Positions 37,213 through 47,982 of a DNA stretch of 64,000 nucleotides are shown piece by piece. Source of the DNA: Stentor coeruleus. Its lineage: Eukaryota; Ciliophora; Heterotrichea; Heterotrichida; Stentoridae. Every line of letters starts with the position of its first letter. Positions within the stretch are counted from its first letter, which is position 1. Under the pieces are notes generated by a model, which was given only the letters and a program-made list of their open reading frames with translations, was not told where the DNA came from and ran no database searches. The DNA is taken from the NCBI GenBank assembly GCA_001970955.1, contig MPUH01000080.1:51499-115498 (forward strand). Reading direction: 5' to 3'. Both the position numbers and the translations under genes were made by a program.

Positions 37213-37552
37213 CTAATAGTCATACATATAATTATCCCCAAACTCTTCAAACTGAATTAAGTACTTCTCATAATTATTCAACTCCAAAAACAATATATCC
37301 CTAAAATTTAACTCTTTATACTCATATAAATGCTTTACATTTTTACTGGATTTTCTGCCTAAATCTTTTAGTAAGATAAGTTTTCCTTGTGAAGCAAAAC
37401 TTCCAGGTTCAATCATAAAACCACTTTCAATAAAGTTTAGTTACTTCTAATATAATACTTCCATCTCTAAAATGAGCATGATCATTAATAGTACAATAAT
37501 TTAAACTGTATCTAGATCCAATAAGACAATTTTACCCAATATTAACTTTTAA
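37213..37552 (-). pseudogene. decayed gamma-carbonic-anhydrase-like copy
   Basis: Minus-strand translation gives left-handed beta-helix hexapeptides: VNIG, stop (TAA), NCLIGSRYSLNYCTINDHA, RDGSIILE. After a frameshift come FIESGFMIEPGSFASQGKLI and a helical tail (YKELNFRDILFLELNNYEKY). The order matches the C-terminal half of gamma carbonic anhydrases (IGxNxxIG, CTIxD, GAxILEGVxxESG, AxGSLV), as in mitochondrial complex I gamma-CAs. The N-terminal half is not recognisable. The 67-codon open piece 37213-37416 alone has an ATG, but it would encode only the last turns and tail. Confidence 0.72.
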
Positions 37553-38542
37553 AATCCATTTATTTTATTACATCTTCTCCTAGTATCTCAAAAAAAAAGC
37601 AAAAAACCATAAATTTCATATAACCAAATCTATTAAATGATAAAAATTTACTTGTAAAAATTAGAGTTAGGAAATCTGCTTTTCAGGTTTTTTGTATATG
37701 ATATTTTTGTTTTTAGAGAAGTTTATAAAGGGATTCATAAGAATTTCATGATATTTTTTAGGGGCAAAAGATTTTTGAAGGTTTTTATACATGATTTGAT
37801 TTTAATTTGGTATATTTATTAAAAAAATTCAGTTTATGTTTTAAAATATTTAATGGTGTTTTTCATCATGTGTATTAGATAAGATTTAGAAAATTGATTC
37901 ATAGTAAAAAGGTAAAGTTTATTGTAAAAGTTGTTTAAGAATTGTAAATGCTAAAAAAATATTTAAATCATTAATTACGATTATTACAACATGGAATAGT
38001 TCTAGGTAAAAGAGAATGAATTTGAGTTTTAAATTGATAATAAAATATTTTAAAAGTTTCAATTTAAAATTAAGATAGTAACTAATAAAAGTAATATTTT
38101 GGGTTAATCATTTTTACTTACAATATTTTGCAATTTTGTTTTAAAAGTGATTAAAATTTACAGTTATCATAATTAACTAATTTTTTCAATTTGTATAACT
38201 ATATGCTACCTTCATCACAGACTAAAACAAATTAAAAGCTAAAATCCTTAAAAATATACTAAAAATACATAAAAATATTAGCGAGCCGCATTTCTTTGAT
38301 ATTAAAACTCAAAACAAACAAATCTTATAGAAATTCAACATTTTAAACATAGATGCCCTAAAACATCACAAAACTATAATAAAACCCACATTTTCTCTTT
38401 AACCATAATCATAATCCTCACCCTTCTACAACTTTTTCCTCTGACAACCTAAAATCCTACAACCTTCCAACTAATCTTCGACAAATTCTCATCCATAAAT
38501 CTAATTCCATAACAGAATCCCTTATTAAAAATTATTTAATAG
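37553..38542. other. intergenic
   Basis: G-rich to about 38110, C-rich from about 38200 to the calcium-channel ATG. No gene, repeat or structure seen. Confidence 0.6.
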
Positions 38543-41500
38543 ATGTCTGATGATATCAAGCAAGTCAAAACAAAACAAAAACAACAGTTCTCCTTTTCTG
38601 AATCTGACCCTTTAAACAGTAGCTTTAGCAATAATGATAAATCTGAAAATATCTCTTTTTCCTTAAGCCAAAACTTAGACTATATAGACAATCATCCTAA
38701 ATCAAAATTTCAAGACCATGGAGTTCCTCATTTATCTGTGCATACAAAAGGAAATAAGAAATTCAATAAGTTCAAATTTAAAGTTCATGAAATGTCAACT
38801 TTCGATATTATTAAAGGCAAAAGTACAAAAGAAGAACCCACAAATCTTGTAAGCATCTGTGAGAAAAATTCATTTGAAAAAGTTGAAGATATTATTGATG
38901 ACTATCCTTTTTTAGATGTAAGAAAAGCTCTGATGATAATATGGATTACTTTTAAAACGTGCTGCAAGATGATTGTTGGATGTATTTTTTTTGAGTACTT
39001 TATTATATGTGTTATTTTGTTTAATACTATGATTATAGCTATAGATTTTAGTGCCACAGTTTTAGATCTATCAGAATTCGAACTAAGTTTCTTGCTCATT
39101 TACACATTTGAATGCGCTTTAAAAATTATCGGTCTTGGCCTAATCTGCCCTAAAAACTCTTATTTAAGAGATATATGGAACATTATAGATTTTATATTAT
39201 TAATCCTAGGTTGGTTAAGCATTTTAAGCTCAAGTTCTCTTAATCTATACGCAGTAAGGACATTACGTATATTACGAATTTTTAGAAGTATTTCCTCAAT
39301 AGAAGGTCTTCGGATAATTTTTATAGCATTATTAGGTTCGATTTCAAAACTTGTAAGTTCTCTTATATTACTTATGCTATTTAGTTTTGTTTTTGCTGTT
39401 GGTGGAGTCCAATTATTTATGGGTCTTTTAAGCTATAATTGTATGGATTTACAAAGTGGGGTTTTAAATCAAGAAATTTGTGGGGCTAAAAGATGTGGAG
39501 AAGGCTTTGTTTGTGTGAATACTTTGGATAACCCAAATTATGGGAATACAAATTTTGATAATGTGGCTTATGCATTTATTGCTGTTTTTCAATGTATTAC
39601 ACTTGAAGGATGGAGTCAGATTTTAGAAAATACTTTGGATGCTTTTGGTATGTATTCACTTATATTTTTTATACCTTTGACATTTATTGGGGCGTTTATA
39701 TTGGTAGATTTAGCTTTGGCTATTATTAAAGCGAATTTTACTAAGACGATGAATAAAATTAAAAGGAGGGTTGAGGAAAGGTGGGATGAAGAAAAACTTT
39801 TAAAGGACTATGCGCTGAAGAGGGGAGATGCGTTTGTTGAGGTTGATTTTAAAAAACAGAGTGAATATTTTGGAGGGATAAGAAAGATTCAGGAATTGTT
39901 AAGCCTAGCACCTCAAGGAAAAGAGGATTCAGAAATTAGTGATTCTGAAAGTAGCGATGAGAGTTCAGAAAAAAGTGAAGAAAGTGAAGAAAGCGAAGAG
40001 AATAAAAATAACCAAGAAAACTCTCCTTTCGGGATAATAATAGACCAAGAAAAGCAGTCTACTGAAACCCCAATCGTCATATCAAACAATAAAAAACCCA
40101 GTTTCAGTATAGTCGAAAACAGACGAGTAAGCGTGCTCAAAGAACCTCATTTCGAAGACTTAGACGACACAACCCTGCGGCCTATAAGAAACTCTTTAAA
40201 AACCCCCAAAAAAATCACAGCAAATTACATGAAAACTGCTGCCAGAATCAAAATCGGTTTCCTTTCTAACTTCAGAAATGGCCTCTCAAGTAAAAACTTC
40301 AAAATTCAAGTTTCATCTGAAAAAACCATCATAAGCGACTCATCTCAAGACATAAATGACACAAATAAAAGATTAGAAATGATTACAGCTTATAATTATA
40401 CAGGATATTCTTTTATATATTTATTAGACAAAACAAGCATATTTGAAGATTCTAAAGATTTGAATATTAAAAAATACATTGCGAAATATTTTGACACAGA
40501 TTACAATATTTATTGTATGATTAGTAAATGGAGAGGAAGGAAATGTGCATTTTATGAAATATTTTTATCAGTGAAACAGTTTATTTTGGAAGAGGAAAAT
40601 AGGTATCGAATGAGTCAAAATGTTATTGGCGAGTGGTCTGGATATGATGTGAAAAATTGTCGCAATTATGAGATCAGCAAATACAACTATGCAAGTTATC
40701 GAGTCTGGTCAAAAGGTGTTATAGGCCTCTATCAAAAACTAACTTTCCCAATAAAATCTCTAGTAAACTCCAAACTCTTCAACAAAATCATGATAACAAT
40801 AGTTATTCTAAACACAATCATCCTCTCAATAGACCATTACGGAATTTCTTCAAACGCCCTCCGCACATTAAATATCCTAAACCTCAGCCTAACAATAATT
40901 TTTTCCCTTGAAGTCCTACTAAAATTCATAGGTAACGGTTTATTTTCTTTTATCCGTGACAAAATGAATACTTTTGACCTAATTGTTGTGATCTTAAGTA
41001 TAATCGAAATAGTATTCCTCTCAGGAGACAGTTCTAAAATCTCAGCTTTTAGGGCAGTAAGAATTTTCAGATTATTCCGAGTCCTTCGTGTTGCCAAAAT
41101 GTTCAGATATCTTGAATCTTTGACTCATATTTTAAGGGCAATCAGCAAATCTATGTCTAAACTTGTTTATTTATTTATGCTTTTATTGCTTTTTTCTATA
41201 ATATTCTCTTTACTTGGTGTGCAGATCTTTGGCGGCAAATTCAACTTTTACGAAGGTCTTCCAAGGTCCAATTTTGATGATTTCCAATCAGCTTTTATTA
41301 CAATTTGGCAGTTGTTGACTATAGAAAATTGGCAAGAAATTTTATATAATGGAATGAGGAGCTCTGCTGGGGAGTTCTCATGTATTTTTTTGATTATTTG
41401 GATTATTATAGGGAATTTTATATTGTTGAATCTATTTTTAGCTATACTTTTAGACTCTTTTACTGAAGATTCTGAAAATATTATTAAGAATGAAAGGAAA

Positions 41501-43915
41501 TTATCGGTAAAACCATCAATTGTGGTTGATGTTGAGAGCTCTGAAGAAGATGATGATATGACGGTCAAGCAAAATAAAACTAGAGATCAACAATTTTATA
41601 ATATAAAATGTGAGATGAGCTATTTTTTATTCAGTAAAGATAGTAAGATAAGGAAAATGTGCTTTGATATTACAAGTTCAGTGCATTTTGAATATGTGAT
41701 ACTTGTGGTTATTATTAGTAATAGTGTTAAACTTGTTTGGGATACTTATATTATTAATTATTCAAATGATAGTACTGAACAGATGATTTCTTTGTATTTG
41801 GATATAACTTTTACTGTGATTTTTGGCTTTGAGTTCTTGGTTAAATCGGTGAGTGTTGGATTTGTTGTTGAAGATGATACTTATTTAAGAGATAATTGGA
41901 ATAAGATTGACTTTATTATTATTATTATTAGTGTTATTGACTTGTCTATGACAAGTTTTACTGTACCCTCGATAAAAATACTTAGGCTGTTGAGAACTTT
42001 TAGACCCTTGAGGCTATTAAGTCATAATTTGTCAATGAAAATTGTTGTAACGGCGATGATAGAATCTATTATATCAATTATCAATGTTATTAGTGTCCTT
42101 GTTTTATTTGGTTTGATTTTTTCTATCCTCGGCGTATCTCTTTTTGGCGGAATGCTTTACAGTTGCTCAAATCCTTTAATAACTACTGAGACTCAATGTT
42201 TGACTTCAGGTTATTCATGGCTTAATAACGACTACAATTTCGACAATATTTTTGAAGCTGGTGTAACATTGTTTATTTTAACATCTGAAGAAGGTTGGCC
42301 TGATATTATGCATAAAGGTATGGATACAGTAGCTCAAGGTGAGGCTCCAGAAATAAATGCTTCTCCTTCATCAGCTTATTATTTTATAGCTTATGTTTTA
42401 TTAGGGAGTTTTTTTTTCCTCAACCTTTTCATTGCTGTTATATTTGAAAAATTCACTGAAGCTAAACTAAGAGAAAGTTCATTTATAGCACAAGGATTAT
42501 CTAAAGAACAAATGTTATGGGTTGAAATGCAAAGACTAGCAGTAAAATCAAAACCAAAAAATGAAGTAGTCAAACCTCCAGAAAATATTATCAGGAAAAA
42601 AATATTTTATTTAACATCCTCAGAAAAATTCGAATGGATCATCGGGGTTTTTATTTTCTTAAACTTTGTCACAATGTCTACCTACTTCAAAGATGCTAAT
42701 GAAACCAATATTCTCGCATTAAAATACGCCAGTTACATCCTAAACTCTATTTTTATAGTAGAAATCATACTGAAAATATTAGGAATGGGATTCAAAAGAT
42801 TTATCAAAAGTAGCTGGAATAAGTTTGATTTATTAACTGCTATGATAAGCATTGTAGGGATGATTGTAGAAAATGTAGGTTCAGTTTCAGGTGGAGCTGT
42901 AACAACAACATCCCAACTAATCCGATTGATAAGAATAATCCGTATCATAAGAGTCCTAAGAGTAATAAAATTTCTAGCATCTTTAGAAGAAATTCTCACA
43001 ATAATTAGTTACTCATTACCAGCAATATTGAATGTTTTATCACTTTTATTGTTAATTTTTTTCATGTATTCCGTCCTTGGGGTTTTTTCATTCAATCAAG
43101 TTGTATCTGGCCGTGAAATAAACAATAGTTTTAATTTCGAGAATTTTCATAGTGCAATGCTTACTTTATATAGAATGTCAACAGGAGAAGACTGGTATGT
43201 TTTAATGTATGATTGTGCTAGAGTTGTTGGTAAGCCAATAACATTATTATATTTCTGTAGTTTTATTACAATCACATCATTTTTACTTATGAATCTATTT
43301 ATTATGGTTATCCTTCAAAACTATGAAGAATATGAAGATAAACCAGAAAGCGCACTTATGCTTTTTAATAAACACGTAAAATGGTTTAGAAAAATATGGG
43401 ATGATTTCGCTATGCACAATCATGGGATTAGAATTCATTATAGAGACCTTCCTGATTTTTTGTATGAATTAGGTTCTGAATTAGGATATGATCGTAAAAT
43501 ATCACAAGATATGGTAATGAAATATATGGTTGGGTTACAATTAGATATGGATGATGATGGGTTTATATATTATAATGATATGTTATATATTGTGTTGAAG
43601 AAATTATATAGAAAAAGATTTAAAAATACGGTTGAATCAAGAATGCTTGTTGATAAAACAGAAAAAATATCAGTTGCTGAACTGAAGAAAACTAGAAGTT
43701 TTAATAGGCAAAAGTATTTAAATAATGAGAAATCGCTTGAGTTTAAAGGAACGAATTTGTTTTTTTCACTTATGTACACAAAAGCGATTTTTAGATCTTG
43801 GAAAGCTCTTGTACAAAGCAATAAGGAAGAAAATGGGTTTACTTATTCTGAATGTGAGTACCCTGGGGAGAATTCTTTGAAGGATGATGAACATTATGGG
43901 AATTATTTGAATTGA
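38543..43915 (+). CDS. four-domain voltage-gated calcium channel alpha-1 subunit
   Basis: 1790 aa, four repeats of six TM helices. Pore-loop motifs are TLEGW (Glu355), TIENW (Glu928), TSEEGW (Glu1250, with Glu1249 beside it) and TGEDW (Glu1549). An EEEE ring marks a Ca2+ selectivity filter rather than Na+ (DEKA) or NALCN (EEKE). S4 voltage sensors are Arg-rich: AVRTLRILRIFRSI (about 237), AVRIFRLFRVLRVAKMFR, IKILRLLRTFRPLRLL and LIRLIRIIRIIRVLRVIK. After domain IV, LDMDDDGFIYYNDM (about 1667) resembles an EF-hand. The I-II linker is acidic and Ser/Glu-rich. In ciliates such channels sit in the ciliary membrane and trigger ciliary reversal; in a Stentor-like cell contraction is also possible (inference). 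Ends in TGA. Confidence 0.95.
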   Translation: MSDDIKQVKTKQKQQFSFSESDPLNSSFSNNDKSENISFSLSQNLDYIDNHPKSKFQDHGVPHLSVHTKGNKKFNKFKFKVHEMSTFDIIKGKSTKEEPTNLVSICEKNSFEKVEDIIDDYPFLDVRKALMIIWITFKTCCKMIVGCIFFEYFIICVILFNTMIIAIDFSATVLDLSEFELSFLLIYTFECALKIIGLGLICPKNSYLRDIWNIIDFILLILGWLSILSSSSLNLYAVRTLRILRIFRSISSIEGLRIIFIALLGSISKLVSSLILLMLFSFVFAVGGVQLFMGLLSYNCMDLQSGVLNQEICGAKRCGEGFVCVNTLDNPNYGNTNFDNVAYAFIAVFQCITLEGWSQILENTLDAFGMYSLIFFIPLTFIGAFILVDLALAIIKANFTKTMNKIKRRVEERWDEEKLLKDYALKRGDAFVEVDFKKQSEYFGGIRKIQELLSLAPQGKEDSEISDSESSDESSEKSEESEESEENKNNQENSPFGIIIDQEKQSTETPIVISNNKKPSFSIVENRRVSVLKEPHFEDLDDTTLRPIRNSLKTPKKITANYMKTAARIKIGFLSNFRNGLSSKNFKIQVSSEKTIISDSSQDINDTNKRLEMITAYNYTGYSFIYLLDKTSIFEDSKDLNIKKYIAKYFDTDYNIYCMISKWRGRKCAFYEIFLSVKQFILEEENRYRMSQNVIGEWSGYDVKNCRNYEISKYNYASYRVWSKGVIGLYQKLTFPIKSLVNSKLFNKIMITIVILNTIILSIDHYGISSNALRTLNILNLSLTIIFSLEVLLKFIGNGLFSFIRDKMNTFDLIVVILSIIEIVFLSGDSSKISAFRAVRIFRLFRVLRVAKMFRYLESLTHILRAISKSMSKLVYLFMLLLLFSIIFSLLGVQIFGGKFNFYEGLPRSNFDDFQSAFITIWQLLTIENWQEILYNGMRSSAGEFSCIFLIIWIIIGNFILLNLFLAILLDSFTEDSENIIKNERKLSVKPSIVVDVESSEEDDDMTVKQNKTRDQQFYNIKCEMSYFLFSKDSKIRKMCFDITSSVHFEYVILVVIISNSVKLVWDTYIINYSNDSTEQMISLYLDITFTVIFGFEFLVKSVSVGFVVEDDTYLRDNWNKIDFIIIIISVIDLSMTSFTVPSIKILRLLRTFRPLRLLSHNLSMKIVVTAMIESIISIINVISVLVLFGLIFSILGVSLFGGMLYSCSNPLITTETQCLTSGYSWLNNDYNFDNIFEAGVTLFILTSEEGWPDIMHKGMDTVAQGEAPEINASPSSAYYFIAYVLLGSFFFLNLFIAVIFEKFTEAKLRESSFIAQGLSKEQMLWVEMQRLAVKSKPKNEVVKPPENIIRKKIFYLTSSEKFEWIIGVFIFLNFVTMSTYFKDANETNILALKYASYILNSIFIVEIILKILGMGFKRFIKSSWNKFDLLTAMISIVGMIVENVGSVSGGAVTTTSQLIRLIRIIRIIRVLRVIKFLASLEEILTIISYSLPAILNVLSLLLLIFFMYSVLGVFSFNQVVSGREINNSFNFENFHSAMLTLYRMSTGEDWYVLMYDCARVVGKPITLLYFCSFITITSFLLMNLFIMVILQNYEEYEDKPESALMLFNKHVKWFRKIWDDFAMHNHGIRIHYRDLPDFLYELGSELGYDRKISQDMVMKYMVGLQLDMDDDGFIYYNDMLYIVLKKLYRKRFKNTVESRMLVDKTEKISVAELKKTRSFNRQKYLNNEKSLEFKGTNLFFSLMYTKAIFRSWKALVQSNKEENGFTYSECEYPGENSLKDDEHYGNYLN

Positions 43916-44225
43916 TTATTATTAATATAATAAATTATGATTTTTGAAGTAGTTTGTGAAAAAGGAGGGTTTAAGATTAGAAATAAAGGGAGAATAAAGA
44001 TATTATATGTTTGAAGATTTTAGAGAATAGAATGAAATTATGTTGGATTTTATAAGAACTTAGACATAATTTTTAATTGATATTAATACTAAGAACACTT
44101 TTTTTATAGAAAATTAATAATAAGCGATATTTAATACAATTTTTTTTCATTTTTTGCTTATTATTCAATACTGTATAATTTTAGTAACTAAAACTCTTAT
44201 AAAAGTAAAGCTTTTAGATCTAATA
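43916..44225. other. intergenic
   Basis: G-leaning next to the channel stop codon, mixed AT nearer the MYST start. Nothing specific seen. Confidence 0.5.
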
Positions 44226-45411
44226 ATGGATATTAAAATTGGTTCGCGTGTTCTTTGTGAATGGACCGATGGGAAAAAGTGTAATTCTAAACATAGATCC
44301 TGGAGAAATAGTCCAAGAACGGGATGATACCAAAAAAGAGTACTACGTTCATTATTTTGGGTTTAATAAACGCTTGGATGCCTGGGTGACTGAAGATAAA
44401 CTGTCAATAATGCCCCCTGATAGTGAAGAAAAAAAGAACTCGATCTTAACTCGATATAATAAACGTCAAAGGGAAGATCTTCATCCTGATCGATGCGAAG
44501 ACCTTGAGAGCGGGAGTTTAGCCCAATTCGAAAAAGAACACGAGGAGAACACTAAAGTTAGAAACGTAGACCGAATTGTATTAGGAAGATATGAAATTAA
44601 GCCTTGGTACTACTCGCCTTATCTCTACAAATACCCTCATATCCCTACCTTATACATATGTGAATTTTGTCTTAAATACATGAGACATGGGGTAACCTAT
44701 AAATCCCACATAAAAAAATGTCCCTACACCCGTCCTGTAGGCAAGCTTATATATAGAGATAAAGTCGATATACCCAAAGTGAAAACAATTTCTGTCTATG
44801 AAATCATGGGTTCCGAACATAAACTATACTGCCAAAACTTCTGTTTACTAGCCAAGCTTTTTCTCGACCATAAAACCCTTTATTATTACGTCCCACCTTT
44901 TAAATTCTATGTCCTCACTGAAGACTCAGGCAAATATTCAAGGATTGTTGGTTATTTTTCTAAAGAAATTGGCAATGATGAATACAATTTAGCTTGTATA
45001 TTAACCCTTCCCCCATATCAACAAAAAGGTTATGGGAAATTTTTAATTGCATTAAGCTATGAACTTAGCAAAAGGGAAAAAAAAATTGGAACTCCTGAAC
45101 GACCACTTTCAGATATGGGTAGGATTTCTTATAAATCTTATTGGACTGATACAATACTTCAGCTTATAAGAGAAAAAGGAAATTTAAGTTTGAAAGAAAT
45201 CACTGATGAAACTGGTATTGCACCAAATGATGTGATGGAAACACTGTCTTCTTTAAATATGGTTAAGTATTGGAAAGGACAGTATATAATCAGCATTGCT
45301 AATAATAAAGTTATTGAAGAACATTTTAAGAAAAAAGAACTTAAGAAACAGAATTTGACAGGATATCAGGTAAAGTTTAATCCGACCAGGCTGATTCATA
45401 AATCTAAATAG
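44226..45411 (+). CDS. MYST-family histone acetyltransferase (Tip60/Esa1/MOF-like)
   Basis: CDS join(44226..44280,44297..45411), 389 aa. It transfers acetyl groups from acetyl-CoA to histone lysines. Splicing the 16-nt intron restores the chromo-barrel: IGSRVLCEWTDGKKYPGEIV and YYVHYFGFNKRLDAWV. Then come a C2HC zinc finger (CEFCLKYM...HIKKC), FLDHKTLYYYVPPFKFYV with the autoacetylated Lys, and LACILTLPPYQQKGYGKFL, which holds the catalytic Cys and acetyl-CoA loop. GTPERPLSDMG carries the catalytic Glu. The domain order chromo-barrel then MYST fits KAT5/KAT8. Ends in TAG. Confidence 0.96.
44281..44296 (+). other. 16-nt spliceosomal micro-intron
   Basis: GTAATTCTAAACATAG. Removal joins GKK to YPGEIV within the conserved chromo-barrel and connects the only upstream ATG to the long frame. 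Typical heterotrich length and ends. Confidence 0.93.
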
Positions 45412-45598
45412 TAATTAATTAGAGATCAGATGATTTTTTTTTGCGGAAAATGCTTTGGGTTTTGAAGTTTAGAGGAAATAAAGAGTTAAAGGATTTTATT
45501 ATAAGGTTTTAGATGTGGATTATTAGCTTTTTATTTAGAATCTAGTTTAAAAAGAAGAAATTAAAGTTTTGATATTATAATAAGTGCATATTATATAT

Positions 45599-46657
45599 AT
45601 GGAAAATAAGAAACTCAAGCTATTATTCAGTGGTAAAAAAGGAATCCTTCTCCAACGTTTACCAGATTCCATAGAATCTCTCCATAAAATTATTGAATCC
45701 TACTACACTGTTGACTCAACCAAAGTGCAAATAACCTTTAAAGATAAAGAAAAAGATGAATGTGAAGTTTTAGACAACATAACGTACATAGCTGCATGTG
45801 GTGAATTCGAAAGTAAAGTGGTTTTTAGTATAAGTGTGTTTAACTCAGTGCCAATCAGTCGGCTGACTATAGCGAAAGTACCTGAAGGGCGGAAAACTCT
45901 GAAGTTTTTCAAGAAAAAGACGCGAAAAATGGCTATTTTTGACATTGAAACAGAAACCACTCAGTGGGTGACATTCCCAGTTGGTATATCTTTTAAAGAA
46001 TATGCAGCGTGGGTTGAATTACCTTCAGGGGAGATATTATACTGTGGAGGTGGACACCCTACATCATCAAAAGAAGCATATTTATTAAACCCTTATACCC
46101 AAACATATAAATCCTTACCAGGGATGATACATCCAAGACATTCACATGGAATAGCATATAACAATGGATGTGTGTATATTGTTGGAGGAATGCGAAATAT
46201 GTTATTTTTTGGATCTATGATGAAAGAATGCGAAAAGTTCGTTATAGAAACTTCAACTTGGCAAGCTTTAGATGACTTAGAAACCCCAAGAGGAGACTCA
46301 GCAGCTGTTGTTGTTGGAGAAAAAGTATTTGCAATGGGTAAAGGTAGCCAATATCTAACCGGACTTGATACACAAAACTCTAAAATTGATTTAAAAGAAG
46401 ATGAAGGTGGATGCATGGCTACAATTGAAGATTTGATTTATGTTATACAAGGTCAAAAAATAAAAGTTTGTAGCATAACCGATTTAAGAGTAGTTGAAGA
46501 AATAACTTTACCTCGAAAAGAAAGCTGGTGGAGCCATTGTCCTCCAGTTTGTCATGAAGATTCAATTTATTTTGTATGGTGGGAAGAACCTGGATGGATA
46601 TGCAAGTTTAATAGGAGGACTAAGGAATTTAAGAAACTTACAAGTCTTTTTGTTTAG
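45599..46657 (+). CDS. Kelch-repeat protein with a PB1/ubiquitin-like N-terminus
   Basis: 352 aa from the ATG at 45599. Residues 1-80 (KLKLLFSGKKGILLQRLPDS, IIESYYTVDSTKVQITFKD, EVLDNITYIAAC) look like a PB1- or ubiquitin-like domain. From about 115 there are beta-propeller repeats: GEILYCGGGHPTSS, AYLLNPYTQTYKSLPGMIHP, HGIAYNNGCVYIVGG, CEKFVIETSTWQALDDLET and DSAAVVVGEKVFAMG. Kelch propellers bind partner proteins. The substrate or partner is unknown and no BTB domain is present. Ends 71 bp from the convergent zinc-finger gene. Confidence 0.85.
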   Translation: MENKKLKLLFSGKKGILLQRLPDSIESLHKIIESYYTVDSTKVQITFKDKEKDECEVLDNITYIAACGEFESKVVFSISVFNSVPISRLTIAKVPEGRKTLKFFKKKTRKMAIFDIETETTQWVTFPVGISFKEYAAWVELPSGEILYCGGGHPTSSKEAYLLNPYTQTYKSLPGMIHPRHSHGIAYNNGCVYIVGGMRNMLFFGSMMKECEKFVIETSTWQALDDLETPRGDSAAVVVGEKVFAMGKGSQYLTGLDTQNSKIDLKEDEGGCMATIEDLIYVIQGQKIKVCSITDLRVVEEITLPRKESWWSHCPPVCHEDSIYFVWWEEPGWICKFNRRTKEFKKLTSLFV

Positions 46658-46728
46658 ATAATTATGTAAACTATGTTTGCATTCTAATTTATTTTAGTCG
46701 CAATCCTAATGTTAATAAACCTATTATC

Positions 46729-47742
46729 CTAAATGCGAAGCTTTTCAACAATCTCAGCAAAACTATTCGGTTGAAAGCCACACAGTTTACAATATAAATC
46801 ATTAAATTCAAATCTCATACATTTAGGACACTCATGCTTTATAGGGTTTTCTAGTCTAAGATCTTGCATATTTCTTATTTCATTCTGTAAAATATTCCCA
46901 TGTTCTATAATAGCATGAACAACTAATTCAGCTTGTGTCCCTTCAAATAAACATCTCTGTTCTTTACATTTAAAAAGAGTATATTGACATCCAATCACAT
47001 GCTTATAAATATCTGAGAATTTTACTGTAGCCTCACATTTACATTTATAAAGCATATCACATAGAAAACTATTGACAAAAATCTCATCTATAAACTCAGG
47101 GTCTTTTTTCCCACAATCAAAACAAAAATTGTTATAGTCTTTGCATTTTTCACAGTAAATATTTGTACAACATTTACTTGAATAAGCTTTGTACGGGATT
47201 TCTCTACAAGATTTACAGTTGAGTCGGTCGTATAGATCAAGTTTCATGTTTGTGTTTAGGTAAAAAATTTCCCTTTTAGAAGGATATTTGCTTACTAGGA
47301 TACTCACAAAGTCTGTATATTGGGCTGAAGTACAGCAGACTGATATTTTGCTAAAAGTAAATAAATCTGGCATTGTTAGAAGCTCAATAAAGTTTATAAA
47401 AATAGTTTTCAGATCGTCTAAGTTCTCTTGATAATAGAGAATACCTAGTAAAACTTCGTTAGGCACTAGGATTTTACTTTCAGCAATGGCGTGAGTTAAT
47501 TCACTATAAAGAATATCTTTTTGTTTTAGATTGGAGATTTCTAAGCTGATTATTCGGATTTTGTTTGTTTCAGAATAGACGCCAAAAGATTTGTTTTGGA
47601 AGATTTCTCTGCTGGATTCTTTAGCTTGGCGAAGATAAAGACCTTCTCCAGGGAGGATTATCCCAAAATTTTTATTAATCCCTCCACTGTAGGCCACAGA
47701 GATGTCCACAGTGCATGTATCAGAGATACTGAATCTAGACAT
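46729..47742 (-). CDS. TRAF-type zinc-finger protein
   Basis: 337 aa. The first 170 residues are an unclassified folded domain. At about 172-212 there is a RING-like cysteine cluster (CKSCREIPYKAYSSKCC, IYCEKCKDYNNFCFDCGK) that lacks the His ligand pattern of a good RING. A TRAF-type finger follows (YKCKCEATVKFSDIYKHVIG, CQYTLFKCKEQRCLFEGTQ, VVHAIIEHG). The C-terminal CPKCMRF...CKLCGF is a four-Cys ribbon. Such proteins are often ubiquitin-ligase or scaffold factors in ciliates. I cannot assign a pathway. Confidence 0.8.
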   Translation of the reverse strand: MSRFSISDTCTVDISVAYSGGINKNFGIILPGEGLYLRQAKESSREIFQNKSFGVYSETNKIRIISLEISNLKQKDILYSELTHAIAESKILVPNEVLLGILYYQENLDDLKTIFINFIELLTMPDLFTFSKISVCCTSAQYTDFVSILVSKYPSKREIFYLNTNMKLDLYDRLNCKSCREIPYKAYSSKCCTNIYCEKCKDYNNFCFDCGKKDPEFIDEIFVNSFLCDMLYKCKCEATVKFSDIYKHVIGCQYTLFKCKEQRCLFEGTQAELVVHAIIEHGNILQNEIRNMQDLRLENPIKHECPKCMRFEFNDLYCKLCGFQPNSFAEIVEKLRI

Positions 47743-47982
47743 TTTTATTATCTATAATTAGATAAGGTTTTTGAATAAGTTTAAGGAGTTGATATGAAAG
47801 ATTTAGAATTAGACGTAAATATTCAAGTTTAAACTATAAAATCACTTAATCATCGCATAATATTTATATAAAAATAAACATTTCTTTAAAACCCACAATT
47901 TTTTATACAAAACCATAAAAAAAATCTATTCTCAACACAATCAAACTATAAATTACTACAAAATTGTAATAAACCCAATATC

